A DNA stretch of 64,000 nt from Acinetobacter sp. ANC 4558. GTDB taxonomy: Bacteria > Pseudomonadota > Gammaproteobacteria > Pseudomonadales > Moraxellaceae. Positions within the stretch are counted from its first letter, which is position 1, and every line of letters begins with the position of its first letter. The notes under the pieces are model-generated. The model worked only from the letters and a program-made list of their open reading frames with translations. It was not told the DNA's origin and searched no databases. The stretch spans positions 310,001 to 374,000 of the forward strand of contig NZ_NEGH01000002.1 of NCBI RefSeq assembly GCF_002135375.1, read 5' to 3'. The translations under genes were made by a program, and so were the position numbers. Below are positions 55,554 through 64,000 of the stretch, piece after piece.

Positions 55554-57653
55554 ATGAGCACTAAAAATACGACTGTATCCCTTACCCTGCAAATCAAAGG
55601 TACAGCTGGTCAGGAATTAAAGCGTATTTCTGATGATCAAGTCCGCTCTACATTAAAACTCAATCAACAATGGACGCAAGTTCAAAGTACTCAAACGAAA
55701 TTTACGCAAACTGCAAAAGCAGGTCATCAAGCAGTACTTTCAACTGCTCGTGTAGGTGATCAATTACTAAGAACTAATCGAATGCTTGATGGGGTGTTAC
55801 GCCAACAATCATCACAAACCAAATTACAATCACAGCAACTAAAAAACCAAGCAACATCAGCAAAAAACATCGCTGACTCTATGAGAAAAGTTGAACAATC
55901 AAGTCGAAAAACGACACAAGAATCTGGACTTACAGTATCTAATTGGCAAAAAGTCGCAGCATTAGGCGGTGCTGCTATTGCTGGTGGAGCTGTCGTCTCA
56001 AGTGCTCTTCAAAAACCTCGTGACTACCAACAACTTATGACTTATATCACCTCTACTGCTACTGGTGGTCAAGGATTGAGTACTGCTCAACGTCAGGATC
56101 AAGGAAATTTACTTCACCAATATGTAAAAGATGCTGTTCGTAATGGTGGGGGTACACGTGAAGATGCAGCAGCAGCTTTAAATGAATTAATTGCTTCAGG
56201 TAAGTATGATGTTTCCGATGTTGCACCTGCTCTAAATGCATCTACACGAACAGCGTTTGCAGCAGGTGCTGATAGCGTTGATGCTGCCAAAATGACACTG
56301 GCAATGCAGAACTTTGATGTAAAAGACTTATCACTTGCTCAAGATAGAGCACTCAGAGCTGGGCAAGTTGGCTCATTTGAATATAAGGATATGGCTAAAT
56401 TTCTACCAGAACAAATGGCAATGGCTCGTGCCTCTGGTTACAGTGGAGATGATGGACTCGTTAAACTACTAGCACTGAACCAAATTGCAAAAACTACTGC
56501 ATCTGATAGTGCTACAGCTGGAAATAACGTTGTGAACTTACTGCAAAAACTGTCTAGCCGAGAGTTTAGCGATTCAATGGCAAAATCAGTAGAAAATACG
56601 CAAGGTTTACCGACAAAAGGAATAAAAAATAAAAAAGGGAAAATTGTTGGTCAAGAATTTGACTGGTCAACGTACTCCATTCAGCAACGTGAAAAAGGTG
56701 TTTATGGTGTAGAAGCATTTGTGCAAATTTTAGAGCGTCAATTAGCAGGTAATGCCCAATATACAAACCTACAGAAACAAGTTCAAAATGCTAAAACAAA
56801 TGAAGAACGGAAATCTTTACTTTCTGATATGAGCAATATTGCGATGGGATCTGAAATGGGTCAAATTATTGCAGATCGACAAGCATTAATGGCGGCTATG
56901 GCAGCCGTCTATAATAAGAATGAAACTAAAGTCCTTGAAGGGAAAATTAGCAATGCCAAAGGTACAGTATCTAACGAGTTAGATTATGTGAAAACTCAAG
57001 AATGGGTAAAAGATCAGGCGATGAATCAAGAGAAGCTATTTTCTCAATCAAAAGCCTATGATGCTGTATCCGAATCATTAGGCAACGTTAAAGATAGTAT
57101 TACTGAATGGGCACAACAAAACGAAGCTTTAGCAGCCTCAGCATATGGAGCATCTGTCGCATTAGCAGCTGTCGCTACAGCTGGCGCAGTAGGTACACTT
57201 CTTGGTGGTAAAGGCGGTACTATAAAGAATAAAGTTGGTGGTGGCTTGGCAACTGCAACAAATGCAGCAGCACCGATTGCTAAAACTGTTGGTGTTGCGG
57301 CAGCAGCATATACAGGCTATGAACTCTTCAAACCTGTAGATGATTATTTATATGGAAAAATTTCTAAACTTTTTGGGGGTTTTGGTGATCGACCAGACTT
57401 TTTACAACAAGCGATTGATAAAAATATTGAGCAACAAAATCAAAAAAATAATGAATTAATCGCAAAACAAGAACAAAGTAATCAGTACAGTAGAGAGCTA
57501 ATCAGTAATATCAAAACATTAATTGGTGTTACTCAGAATAATAAACCCATCATTAATTTTCCTATGCCGACCATACAACAATCAATATTAGGTACTCCTG
57601 CTCAAGAGGAAAATAGACACGGTGCAATTCCACCATTTTTACAACGTAAGTAA
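55554..57653 (+). CDS. Tail tape measure protein
   Basis: 699 residues. Long N-terminal coiled coil (residues 10-120), a core with the ARASGYSGDDGLVKLLALNQIAKTTASD stretch, hydrophobic segments around 550-610 (AAVATAGAVGTLLGG, AAPIAKTVGVAAAAYTGYEL) and a Gln/Asn-rich end. It sets tail length and may help DNA pass the inner membrane. Confidence 0.9.
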   Translation: MSTKNTTVSLTLQIKGTAGQELKRISDDQVRSTLKLNQQWTQVQSTQTKFTQTAKAGHQAVLSTARVGDQLLRTNRMLDGVLRQQSSQTKLQSQQLKNQATSAKNIADSMRKVEQSSRKTTQESGLTVSNWQKVAALGGAAIAGGAVVSSALQKPRDYQQLMTYITSTATGGQGLSTAQRQDQGNLLHQYVKDAVRNGGGTREDAAAALNELIASGKYDVSDVAPALNASTRTAFAAGADSVDAAKMTLAMQNFDVKDLSLAQDRALRAGQVGSFEYKDMAKFLPEQMAMARASGYSGDDGLVKLLALNQIAKTTASDSATAGNNVVNLLQKLSSREFSDSMAKSVENTQGLPTKGIKNKKGKIVGQEFDWSTYSIQQREKGVYGVEAFVQILERQLAGNAQYTNLQKQVQNAKTNEERKSLLSDMSNIAMGSEMGQIIADRQALMAAMAAVYNKNETKVLEGKISNAKGTVSNELDYVKTQEWVKDQAMNQEKLFSQSKAYDAVSESLGNVKDSITEWAQQNEALAASAYGASVALAAVATAGAVGTLLGGKGGTIKNKVGGGLATATNAAAPIAKTVGVAAAAYTGYELFKPVDDYLYGKISKLFGGFGDRPDFLQQAIDKNIEQQNQKNNELIAKQEQSNQYSRELISNIKTLIGVTQNNKPIINFPMPTIQQSILGTPAQEENRHGAIPPFLQRK

Positions 57654-57665
57654 GGAAATCATTCC
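57654..57665 (+). promoter_or_regulatory. GGAA palindrome 6
   Basis: GGAAATCATTCC, directly after the tape measure stop codon. Precedes the small gene at 57726. A weak AATTAT lies 28 bases from its start. Confidence 0.45.
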
Positions 57666-57725
57666 CAGATTCATGATGCCCAATTATTGAAAAAATAATA
57701 TTTCTCATATTTATGGAATAAGATC

Positions 57726-57923
57726 ATGCCTGTAAAAGATAGCCGTTTAATTGTAGAAATTAATGGTGAAGTCGTTTTTTCACAATTTGATATAGAAGGT
57801 CAAACAGGTGGTGTAAACACCCTAGATTATGATGTTTTATCTCAAGTAAAAACTTTATTAGAAAATGCCATTGGCTTCATTGATCTATGCCCTATTCATA
57901 GATCAGAAAAAGCCCCCTTATAA
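57726..57923 (+). CDS. Small phage protein between tape measure and N genes
   Basis: 65 residues, not recognised. DSRLIVEINGEVVFSQFDIEGQTGG looks like beta strands. Flanked on each side by a GGAA palindrome, so it may be a separate unit, perhaps a moron. AATAAG upstream of the ATG is a weak ribosome site. Confidence 0.5.
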   Translation: MPVKDSRLIVEINGEVVFSQFDIEGQTGGVNTLDYDVLSQVKTLLENAIGFIDLCPIHRSEKAPL

Positions 57924-57935
57924 GGAAACTTTTCC
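57924..57935 (+). promoter_or_regulatory. GGAA palindrome 7 (baseplate block)
   Basis: GGAAACTTTTCC, directly after the stop of the 65-residue gene. TTTAAT stands 19 bases from its start, not the 26 of the best sites, so this site is weaker. Confidence 0.4.
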
Positions 57936-57967
57936 ACATCAATTTAATGCACCTTTATCTAATAATC

Positions 57968-57992
57968 ACCTCACAATACGTGGGGTTTTTTT
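57968..57992 (+). terminator. Terminator-like hairpin directly before the N-like ATG
   Basis: ACCTCAC-AATAC-GTGGGGT (one G-U pair) followed by T7 and at once the ATG at 57993. It repeats the odd layout seen before the portal gene. Confidence 0.6.
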
Positions 57993-59228
57993 ATGGCTTG
58001 GGAAAACGAATTACAGGATGCAAGTTTTAGAGGTGTACTTTTCGAATGTATTAGTACTGATGACACGCATTCTAAAACTTTAGCAATTCATCAATCCCCT
58101 TATTCAGATGATGCTGAAATTGAAGATATGGGTAATGATCCACGTAAGATTTCAATCCAAGCTGTATTTGCTGGGGACTCCTATCTTTCAGACTATTACA
58201 AATTGGAAGCAGCATTAAATGAACGAGGCTCTGGTGAACTGATTCATCCAATTTTCGGGATAATGAATGTTCAAGTTATTAATCATACAGTACGTCATGA
58301 TGAACAAAATTATGATAGTTGCATGATATCGATTGAATTCATCAAGGCCAAAACTGAAAAAAAAGAAGTCTTTTTAGATACTGAACTTACTGAAGAAATT
58401 GACTTAGAAAGTGTTTTAACCAACCCCACAACAGCGTTAGATTTAGCATTAGAAAAGTTAAAAATACTCGATAACAATAAATTCGTATCAACCATCAATA
58501 ACATTCGTACCAGTCTACAAAATGTTTATAAACACATGGGGATTGGAAAGGGATTTATTGAAAATATTCTATCACCACATACTTGGGCTGTCGGTCTAAT
58601 TGATGACATTACTAATATTTTATCATTTGATACGAATATTTCAGCAATGTCCAAATGGCGTGATCTGAATAATCGAACTAAAACAATTAGCTCTTTTTTT
58701 GATTCGGATGACGATACACCCAATGAAGTCAAGGATTTAGCAACGACATTAAATACGGTCAGTTCAATAGCAGTAACACAATCTGTCATTAAAAACACTC
58801 AGCGTGAAATGACTGAAAATAAAACCAATACATCTAGCAATAATACATCCTCAGACACTTCAAACACATCCAATAAAGAAACAAGCCTAACAGCGGAAGA
58901 TTTAGCTGTTGTTCGTCAGCAAAGTCGTAATGCGATTAATGAGCTAATCAGCTATGAAAGATCAAAAATCAATAGTATGGAAGCTGTTGCTCAAGTTAAG
59001 GAATTAAAAACATTAGCTGATCAAGTTCATCTACAAATTCAGGCTCTCATAGACATTCGACCAAATTTAACCAAAACCACAATATTAGTCCCTTGTACGG
59101 TACATTGGCTTGCACATTATTTATATGAGGATATGAGTCGTGCATCTGAAATTAGACGCTTAAATCCATTGATTCGAAATCATTCTTTACTTGAAAATGG
59201 AATGGAGGTAGCCGTCTATGCAAGATGA
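57993..59228 (+). CDS. DNA circularisation/tail protein N (Mu gp43-like)
   Basis: 411 residues. WENELQDASFRGVLFECISTDDTHSKTLAIHQSPYSDDAEIEDMGNDPRKISIQAVFAGDSY is the typical N start; the middle is Ser/Thr/Asn-rich and the end has a LysM-like HWLAHYLYEDMSRASEIRRLNPLIRN. Part of the tail tip hub. Overlaps P by 11 bases. Confidence 0.9.
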   Translation: MAWENELQDASFRGVLFECISTDDTHSKTLAIHQSPYSDDAEIEDMGNDPRKISIQAVFAGDSYLSDYYKLEAALNERGSGELIHPIFGIMNVQVINHTVRHDEQNYDSCMISIEFIKAKTEKKEVFLDTELTEEIDLESVLTNPTTALDLALEKLKILDNNKFVSTINNIRTSLQNVYKHMGIGKGFIENILSPHTWAVGLIDDITNILSFDTNISAMSKWRDLNNRTKTISSFFDSDDDTPNEVKDLATTLNTVSSIAVTQSVIKNTQREMTENKTNTSSNNTSSDTSNTSNKETSLTAEDLAVVRQQSRNAINELISYERSKINSMEAVAQVKELKTLADQVHLQIQALIDIRPNLTKTTILVPCTVHWLAHYLYEDMSRASEIRRLNPLIRNHSLLENGMEVAVYAR

Positions 59229-60324
59229 GGAAAAAGTCATTCGTTTAGTCATTGGCGGTGTTGAAATTAGGTCATGGGACAGTGCCTCTATTGATTCCTC
59301 AATAGATACACCAGCTGATAGTTGGAGTTTTTCTTTATTTAGCGAACAAGACTTATCACTTCCTGATTCAGTTAGAGCAGGAGCAAAAGTTCAAGCCTAT
59401 TATGGTGATGAACTTATTCTAACGAGTGTTGCAGATGCAGTGAATGAGAGTTGTGATCGATCTGGTTACGGGCTAAAAATTTCAGGACGTGATTTGGCTG
59501 GACAGCTCATTGATTGTTCTGTTCCTATCTTCAATGGTCGTCAAGTCAATCTTGATGTATTGCTCAATCAATATGTATTAGGTGGTGAGCTAAAATCACT
59601 ATTCCCTAAAATGCAAATTCAAAATAATGCATGGCTCAAGAATAAAGTTTCTGTTGAGCCTGGTGAATCACTCTGGGATGCAATTACCAAAGCTGCAATG
59701 GTAACAGGTCAACACGTATGGCTAGATCCTGATGGAACAATTCGTGTCGGTGATCCATTTGCTTCACCTATTTTGGTGAAAACTGCCTTAAAACTTCACC
59801 GTGATGGTTTAGAAAATAATGTATTGGATGCCAGTTATGATGAGGATATTTCTAACGTCTTTTCTGATATTCGTCTTCTTAGCCAAGATTCAAAAGCACA
59901 AAATATTCTTTCCTCTACCAAGGCAGAAACGCAGTTTAATTTTAATCGACTTAAATTAATTACCCTTCCAGATGCAGAAACTAAAAGTGAAGCAGATGCA
60001 GCGTTAGAAAAGATAAAAAAGGATAACAACTTACAAGCCTACGCCTTGATGATTAACACGTCTGGATGGGATATAGATAACAGAATCTGGGCAACAGGTA
60101 TGTATCTTAATTTTGAAACAGACCGTCTAAATCGAGCTACAGCAAAATGGGCTGTTTACGGTCGAAAGTTCACGTTTTCACGTATGGCAGGGAAAAGAAC
60201 AACACTTAAACTTCATCGGCAAGGCGACTGGGCACAACCTTTAAAACATAAGGAAAAAACAAAACCTATTGCGAAAAAGTCGAAGAGTAAAACATCAACT
60301 TCTAAGGTCAATACCAATGAGTAA
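59218..60324 (+). CDS. Baseplate hub protein P (Mu gp44-like)
   Basis: 368 residues. IRLVIGGVEIRSWDSASIDSSIDTPADSWSFSLF and VEPGESLWDAITKAAMVTGQHVWLDPDGTIRVGDP are family landmarks. It forms the gp27-like hub ring. Lys/Ser-rich tail at the C-terminus; the next gene starts within it. Confidence 0.9.
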   Translation: MQDEEKVIRLVIGGVEIRSWDSASIDSSIDTPADSWSFSLFSEQDLSLPDSVRAGAKVQAYYGDELILTSVADAVNESCDRSGYGLKISGRDLAGQLIDCSVPIFNGRQVNLDVLLNQYVLGGELKSLFPKMQIQNNAWLKNKVSVEPGESLWDAITKAAMVTGQHVWLDPDGTIRVGDPFASPILVKTALKLHRDGLENNVLDASYDEDISNVFSDIRLLSQDSKAQNILSSTKAETQFNFNRLKLITLPDAETKSEADAALEKIKKDNNLQAYALMINTSGWDIDNRIWATGMYLNFETDRLNRATAKWAVYGRKFTFSRMAGKRTTLKLHRQGDWAQPLKHKEKTKPIAKKSKSKTSTSKVNTNE

Positions 60325-60826
60325 TATGGTCGGTGCAATTCGGTCTCAAGTTGCCAAAGGACTTGGACAAGTACGTCAAGCATTTTTTGGAATTGTGGCT
60401 CGTGGCAGTTCCAAAGCTTTACAGCTAACAGGTTTCGCAGATGAAACATTACAAGAAGTTGAAATTATTCAACAGGTCGGCTTCTCTTCATTCATACCTA
60501 AGAATGCAAAAGTTGTGGTCATTCCATTAAATGGAAAAACAGCCAAATCTGTTGTTGTGGCAACATCTAATGGTGCAATTTCAATCGAAGTTGGTGAAGG
60601 TGAAACCTGTATCTATGATCAACATGGTCATAGCGTTTGGCTTAAAGCAGATGGTACTCATGTTAGCAGTGACTTATTTGTGGATGGAAAAATTATAGCG
60701 ACACAAGATATTCAATCTACAAGTGGCGATATTTCTGATCAGACAGGGAGTATAGAGAAAATGCGTCAAACCTATAACGTCCATACTGGTCATGGCAGTG
60801 GTGGTACACCATCACAACAAATGTGA
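60317..60826 (+). CDS. Baseplate spike protein V (Mu gp45-like)
   Basis: 169 residues from the ATG at 60317. GFADETLQEVEIIQQVGFSS at the start, then beta-helical repeats (IYDQHGHSVWLKADGTHVSSDLFVDGKIIATQDIQSTSGD) ending in VHTGHGSGGTPSQQM, where the HxH forms the metal-binding spike tip. It pierces the outer membrane. Confidence 0.9.
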   Translation: MSNMVGAIRSQVAKGLGQVRQAFFGIVARGSSKALQLTGFADETLQEVEIIQQVGFSSFIPKNAKVVVIPLNGKTAKSVVVATSNGAISIEVGEGETCIYDQHGHSVWLKADGTHVSSDLFVDGKIIATQDIQSTSGDISDQTGSIEKMRQTYNVHTGHGSGGTPSQQM

Positions 60827-60833
60827 GTTTGCT

Positions 60834-61199
60834 ATGGGAATCATAACTGCTGAATCAAACAAAGACTACATTCTAAAGAGTCTTGATGATGTCTTTACCC
60901 AAGATGAAGTTCAATGTGTTTATAACCGTTTAAGTATTGAACGATACCAATATTGGGCAAATACAAATTTAGGAAGCCGACTATATCTCTTAAAGCGTTC
61001 AAAAGATGTAAAGCGTAATCACTTACTGGCAAAACAATATGCTGAGGAAGCCCTTGCAGACTTGATTCCACGTCGTTTTGAAAGTTTAGAAGTTACAGTT
61101 CAGCAAAATGAAACTGGCCGCATAGAACTATTAATTGAAATAACACGCCTGAATGGTCAAATCGGCAAAATATTATATTTTGTACCCGTTGGAGGATAA
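60834..61199 (+). CDS. Baseplate wedge protein (Mu gp46-like)
   Basis: 121 residues from the ATG at 60834. LYLLKRSKDVKRNHLLAKQYAEEALADLIPRRFESLEVTV is the gp46 pattern (gp25-like). Three bases before the J-like gene. Confidence 0.87.
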   Translation: MGIITAESNKDYILKSLDDVFTQDEVQCVYNRLSIERYQYWANTNLGSRLYLLKRSKDVKRNHLLAKQYAEEALADLIPRRFESLEVTVQQNETGRIELLIEITRLNGQIGKILYFVPVGG

Positions 61200-61202
61200 C
61201 GT

Positions 61203-62243
61203 ATGTACCCAATTCCATCATTTAATAAACTTTATCTTACGATTGTTCAAGAAATACGGAGCTTAACGGGTCTAACCATTACAGATGATAGTGATGCTGG
61301 TATTCGCGCATCAGGCACAGTCGCCATTGTTGAGGGCTTATATCATCAACAGCAATATATTCAAAAACAATTATTTGTTGCAACTGCCGATGAGCCATTT
61401 TTATATATTCATGCTGAAGAAATTGGACTTCCTCGACAAGGTGGTACTTTTGCATCTGGTCAAATTCAAGCAATCGCAAATGAAAACCTAAGTATCGTTG
61501 CAGGCCATAAATTAACAAATGGTAAAGGCTATTACTGGACAGTTGTTGAAGATATTCTTTTACAAGAGGATATTCAAACTGTAGTCAGCGTTGTTGCCGA
61601 TCAAGCAGGTACATCATGGAACATGACGGATGGCTCACTCCTTTGGGTCAGTCCACCAGCTGGTCTTGATGGTTCAGCCACTGTTATATCGATTGGTGGA
61701 GGCACTGATCAAGAGCAGTTAGAAGTTTGGCGTTTACGATTACTAGAAAGAAAACGTTTAGGGGAATATAAAGATCGTCGTGATGATATTGAATTTATGG
61801 CACGTTCAACAGGTGATGTAGAGCATGTCTATCATTACCCTAAACGACGAGGTTTAGGCTCTTATGATATTGGTATAACAGCAAAAGGTACACCTCCAAC
61901 TGTCCCCTCGCCTGACTTGCTTCAGGAAGTACAAAGTATCATGGATGCATATATTGGTGATCTTACGGATTGTCGGGTATTCAGTCCTACTCCACAGCTT
62001 GTGAATATCAGCGTTGTACTCACTGGCGGTAACATTGAGGATGTTAAAGAGCTTATTAACAATTATTTTGCTGAATTAGCACCGTCAGATCCTTATCAAT
62101 ATGCGATTCTATTATCACGAATCATATCCATTGGTGGCGTAACAGATGCCACTCTCACACCTAACTTCAATATTGTTCCTGAAGTAACTTGGCAGCATTT
62201 ATATTGGTTGCGTCTTGGTAGTTTGGAGATTTCTAACGCATGA
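61203..62243 (+). CDS. Baseplate J-like protein (Mu gp47-like)
   Basis: 346 residues. GIRASGTVAIVEGLYHQQQYIQKQLFVATADEPFLYIHAEEIGLPR and GGTDQEQLEVWRLRLLERKRL are typical of baseplate J. It forms the wedges with gp46 and gp48. Confidence 0.92.
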   Translation: MYPIPSFNKLYLTIVQEIRSLTGLTITDDSDAGIRASGTVAIVEGLYHQQQYIQKQLFVATADEPFLYIHAEEIGLPRQGGTFASGQIQAIANENLSIVAGHKLTNGKGYYWTVVEDILLQEDIQTVVSVVADQAGTSWNMTDGSLLWVSPPAGLDGSATVISIGGGTDQEQLEVWRLRLLERKRLGEYKDRRDDIEFMARSTGDVEHVYHYPKRRGLGSYDIGITAKGTPPTVPSPDLLQEVQSIMDAYIGDLTDCRVFSPTPQLVNISVVLTGGNIEDVKELINNYFAELAPSDPYQYAILLSRIISIGGVTDATLTPNFNIVPEVTWQHLYWLRLGSLEISNA

Positions 62244-62839
62244 TGAATCTCCAAAAACAAACTGAAAAATATACAGGGGTACTCCTTCAATTATTACCTC
62301 AAGGCTTGTATGACAATGCTTTAGGAACAAATATCGCTAAAGACATACAAGCACATGCAAAAGTATTAGCTCAAGCCGATTATGATGCTCAACAACTTTT
62401 GGAAATAATTCCAAGTGTACAACCTGAACTAATCGAAGAATATGAGGTAGATTTCGGCTTACCCCTAAAATGTACTTTATCAACGACACGTCCTATTGAA
62501 GAACGTATTCGTATGGTGAAGTGGGTTCAAACTAAATTACGTGGTCTGGAATATTATCGTGAACTTTTTTCATTCTATGGAATTGAGTTAGTTGACTATA
62601 TCAAGCCCAAACCATTGCAATGTATTCAAAGCTGTAATGTACCAGTCAATACAGAGCTATTAAGATTCAAGATTAAGTTAATTGTCTATAACCCCGAATC
62701 TATAGATACGGAATGTATTATTAATAGTTACTTTCCTGCATTTTTTGAAGTTAATGTCATTAAAGAATCCTTTACTGGATTCCTTTTAGATGGCACAACA
62801 AAATTAGATGGAACAACTAAATTTGGACGGATTAAATGA
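62240..62839 (+). CDS. Baseplate/tail protein (DUF2313, Mu gp48-like)
   Basis: 199 residues. LLQLLPQGLYDNALGTNIAKDIQAHAKVLAQADYDAQQLLEIIPSVQPELIEEYEVDFGLPL fits gp48. The C-terminus LLDGTTKLDGTTKFGRIK is matched by a stub next to the relocated fibre gene at 43887. The start may be the second ATG (62243). Confidence 0.9.
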   Translation: MMNLQKQTEKYTGVLLQLLPQGLYDNALGTNIAKDIQAHAKVLAQADYDAQQLLEIIPSVQPELIEEYEVDFGLPLKCTLSTTRPIEERIRMVKWVQTKLRGLEYYRELFSFYGIELVDYIKPKPLQCIQSCNVPVNTELLRFKIKLIVYNPESIDTECIINSYFPAFFEVNVIKESFTGFLLDGTTKLDGTTKFGRIK

Positions 62840-62955
62840 CACATACAATCCCACAACAACGTTGGGCTGATGTTCGTGAAATAGGGATAAAGTTTGAGAC
62901 TGATGGCTCTGATGGGGATATAACAGAGCAAACAATAGATGACACAGAGGTTTAA
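62836..62955 (+). CDS. 39-residue stub of a fibre anchor
   Basis: MTHTIPQQRWADVREIGIKF, then an acidic end and a stop. Its DNA aligns without gaps to the start of the 732-residue fibre-like gene at 43931 (24 identical bases over GTTGGGCTGATG and onward). It overlaps the gp48-like stop by ATGA and the next gene starts one base later, so it may still be translated, but it looks like the cut remnant of a longer fibre. Confidence 0.7.
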   Translation: MTHTIPQQRWADVREIGIKFETDGSDGDITEQTIDDTEV

Positions 62956-63744
62956 ATGAAACGTATTGATACAACTAATGTTCGTGAAAACCTCTTTGGT
63001 GCAGGTAAGCATGGTTTTCATGATAATGCTGATTTACCAGGACACGATGCAACATATTTAAGCCCAGAGTGGTTTAATAACGTTCAAGAGGAATTATGCA
63101 ACCTTTTAGAATTAAATGGTATTTCACTAGATACAACCTCAAAAAGACAAATCTATGACCTCTTAACTACACAAGTTGATCTAGAAGCTCTAGCTAGTGA
63201 AATTGAAACTAATTTCATTCGTAAGAACCAAATTGTTGATGACTTAACAACAAGTGATGCAACTAAGCCAGTTTCTGCAAAACAAGCAAAATATTTACAA
63301 GATAATAAATTAAATAAAGAAGATCTAAAAGATTCAACCACTACACAAAAAGGTGTTGTTCAACTCAACAATACGTTAAACAGTAACAGTACTGCTCAAG
63401 CTCTAACTGCTATTCAAGGTAAAATTTTAAATGATCAGGCTTTTGGTATAAGGCAAACTTGGAAAGATATGTCATCAAATCGTGTATTAGGAACTACATA
63501 CACAAATACATCAGGAAAGCCGATTCAACTATATGTATCAACATTTAATACAAGATCTGGTGTATCTGCTGAGGGGTTGAATGTAACTATTGATGGTGTA
63601 GCAATGTTGTTTCAGAGCGGTGGTCTTGATGTCGATGGTGCTGTAAAAGAAGCATCTGCTAATATTGTCATACCAATCGGCTCAACATACTTAGTTACAT
63701 CTTTAACGAATGGGACTAAACGAATGTGGTGGGAGTTATCATAA
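62956..63744 (+). CDS. Tail fibre protein
   Basis: 262 residues. KRIDTTNVRENLFGAGKHGFHDNADLPGHDATYLSPEWFNNVQEELCNLLE is a fibre anchor common in Mu-like phages; STTTQKGVVQLNNTLNSNSTAQALTAIQGKILND is the shaft repeat; the C-terminal RQTWKDMSSNRVLGTTYTN to the end is a compact head domain. Native receptor-binding candidate. Confidence 0.88.
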   Translation: MKRIDTTNVRENLFGAGKHGFHDNADLPGHDATYLSPEWFNNVQEELCNLLELNGISLDTTSKRQIYDLLTTQVDLEALASEIETNFIRKNQIVDDLTTSDATKPVSAKQAKYLQDNKLNKEDLKDSTTTQKGVVQLNNTLNSNSTAQALTAIQGKILNDQAFGIRQTWKDMSSNRVLGTTYTNTSGKPIQLYVSTFNTRSGVSAEGLNVTIDGVAMLFQSGGLDVDGAVKEASANIVIPIGSTYLVTSLTNGTKRMWWELS

Positions 63745-64000
63745 TGCAAAAATATCTTAAAAAAGATTTATCAGAATCACCACGATACTTTGAAGATGAT
63801 ATTAATATCAGGGATTGGATTGATTTAAATGAATATCGTTTAATGACAGAAGATGAAATTGATCGTCATGAAAACCCTATTAAATATTGGACACAAGAAC
63901 AAATTGTAGACTATGAGCGTAGTTTTTTACCACCACTAACTAAACGCCAGTTCTCCTTATATCTTTTTGATATTGGTAAATATGATCTAGTAATGAATGC
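63744..64000 (+). CDS. Tail fibre assembly-like protein (partial)
   Basis: 85 residues visible, cut by the window edge. MQKYLKKDLSESPRYFEDD, then LPPLTKRQFSLYLFDIGKYDLV, a segment common in Acinetobacter phage proteins that follow fibres. The start overlaps the fibre stop by one base. Confidence 0.65.
   Translation, partial: MQKYLKKDLSESPRYFEDDINIRDWIDLNEYRLMTEDEIDRHENPIKYWTQEQIVDYERSFLPPLTKRQFSLYLFDIGKYDLVMN

Larger units (their letters stand above)
30201..64000 (+). mobile_element. Mu-like transposable prophage (left 34 kb, right end outside)
   Basis: Gene order matches phage Mu: leftward repressor, Ner, DDE transposase A, ATPase B, GemA, Mor, lysozyme, small and large terminase, portal, F and G-like proteins, protease, capsid, sheath, tube, tape measure, N, P, and gp45-48-like baseplate genes. 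Left border proposed at TGTGAG (30201), 16 bases before the first of three transposase-site-like repeats. Structural genes look intact, so the element may be active. A Mu gam homologue was not seen. Confidence 0.93.

Noticed and set aside
60213..60449. Minus-strand reading frame across the P/V gene border
   Set aside because: It lies opposite two well-supported baseplate genes and has no recognisable domain.

Overview
The window looks like an AT-rich gammaproteobacterial chromosome, most likely Acinetobacter. The host genes resemble those of that genus (acpP-fabG-fabD-rpmF-yceD block, scpA-scpB-rluB, bioA-F-C-D, a degradative nicotinate cluster). The genus call is from memory of gene content and protein sequence, not from a search. 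About 30 kb of host chromosome (1 to about 30200) is followed by the left 34 kb of a Mu-like transposable prophage that runs off the right edge.

Host part. 1-3018: aldehyde dehydrogenase (cut by the window edge), zinc alcohol dehydrogenase and an AraC-type regulator, all on the minus strand. 3399-12062: a lower nicotinate pathway cluster. nicC, nicD, nicE, nicF, an MFS carrier (nicT-like), a porin and a nitroreductase form a minus-strand operon; nicX and the MarR regulator nicR lie divergently. Known catalytic residues of NicX, NicD, NicE, NicF and NicC fall at or within a few residues of the published positions. Two matching 16-base operator-like palindromes sit in the nicC-nicX gap. The nicotinate hydroxylase genes nicA/nicB are not in the window. 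12323-14056: tRNA-Ser, a short-chain dehydrogenase broken by a one-base slip in an A8 run, and a divergent HxlR regulator. 15150-24907: greB, a universal stress protein, an alkyltransferase-like protein, acpP-fabG-fabD, rpmF-yceD, epmC, yciO, scpA-scpB and rluB. 24987-29677: biotin genes, with a BioH-like hydrolase gene upstream of bioA-bioF-bioC-bioD. tRNA-Met(CAU) is the last host gene.

Prophage part. Order follows phage Mu: repressor (leftward), operator/early promoter, Ner, transposase A, ATPase B, small early genes, HU, GemA, Mor activator, lysis genes, small and large terminase, portal, F-like and G-like morphogenesis proteins, protease/scaffold, capsid, sheath, tube, tail chaperone with a likely -1 frameshift, tape measure, N, P, gp45-gp48-like baseplate genes, and tail fibre genes. 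Three repeats of ATTCTGCACTA with Mu-like spacing mark the left end near 30201.

Two observations stand out. First, a 12-base inverted repeat GGAA-N4-TTCC occurs seven times, each time in an intergenic gap in front of a late gene block, twice with a -10-like hexamer at exactly the same distance. It is a good candidate for the binding site of the single Mor-family activator, defining a late regulon. Second, a 732-residue tail-fibre-like gene sits between terminase and portal, flanked by an approximately 184-base direct repeat made of the portal leader and first 49 portal codons. Its 5' junction aligns without gaps to the native tail-fibre junction 19 kb downstream, where only a 39-residue stub remains. 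This looks like a receptor-binding cassette moved or imported into the head region.
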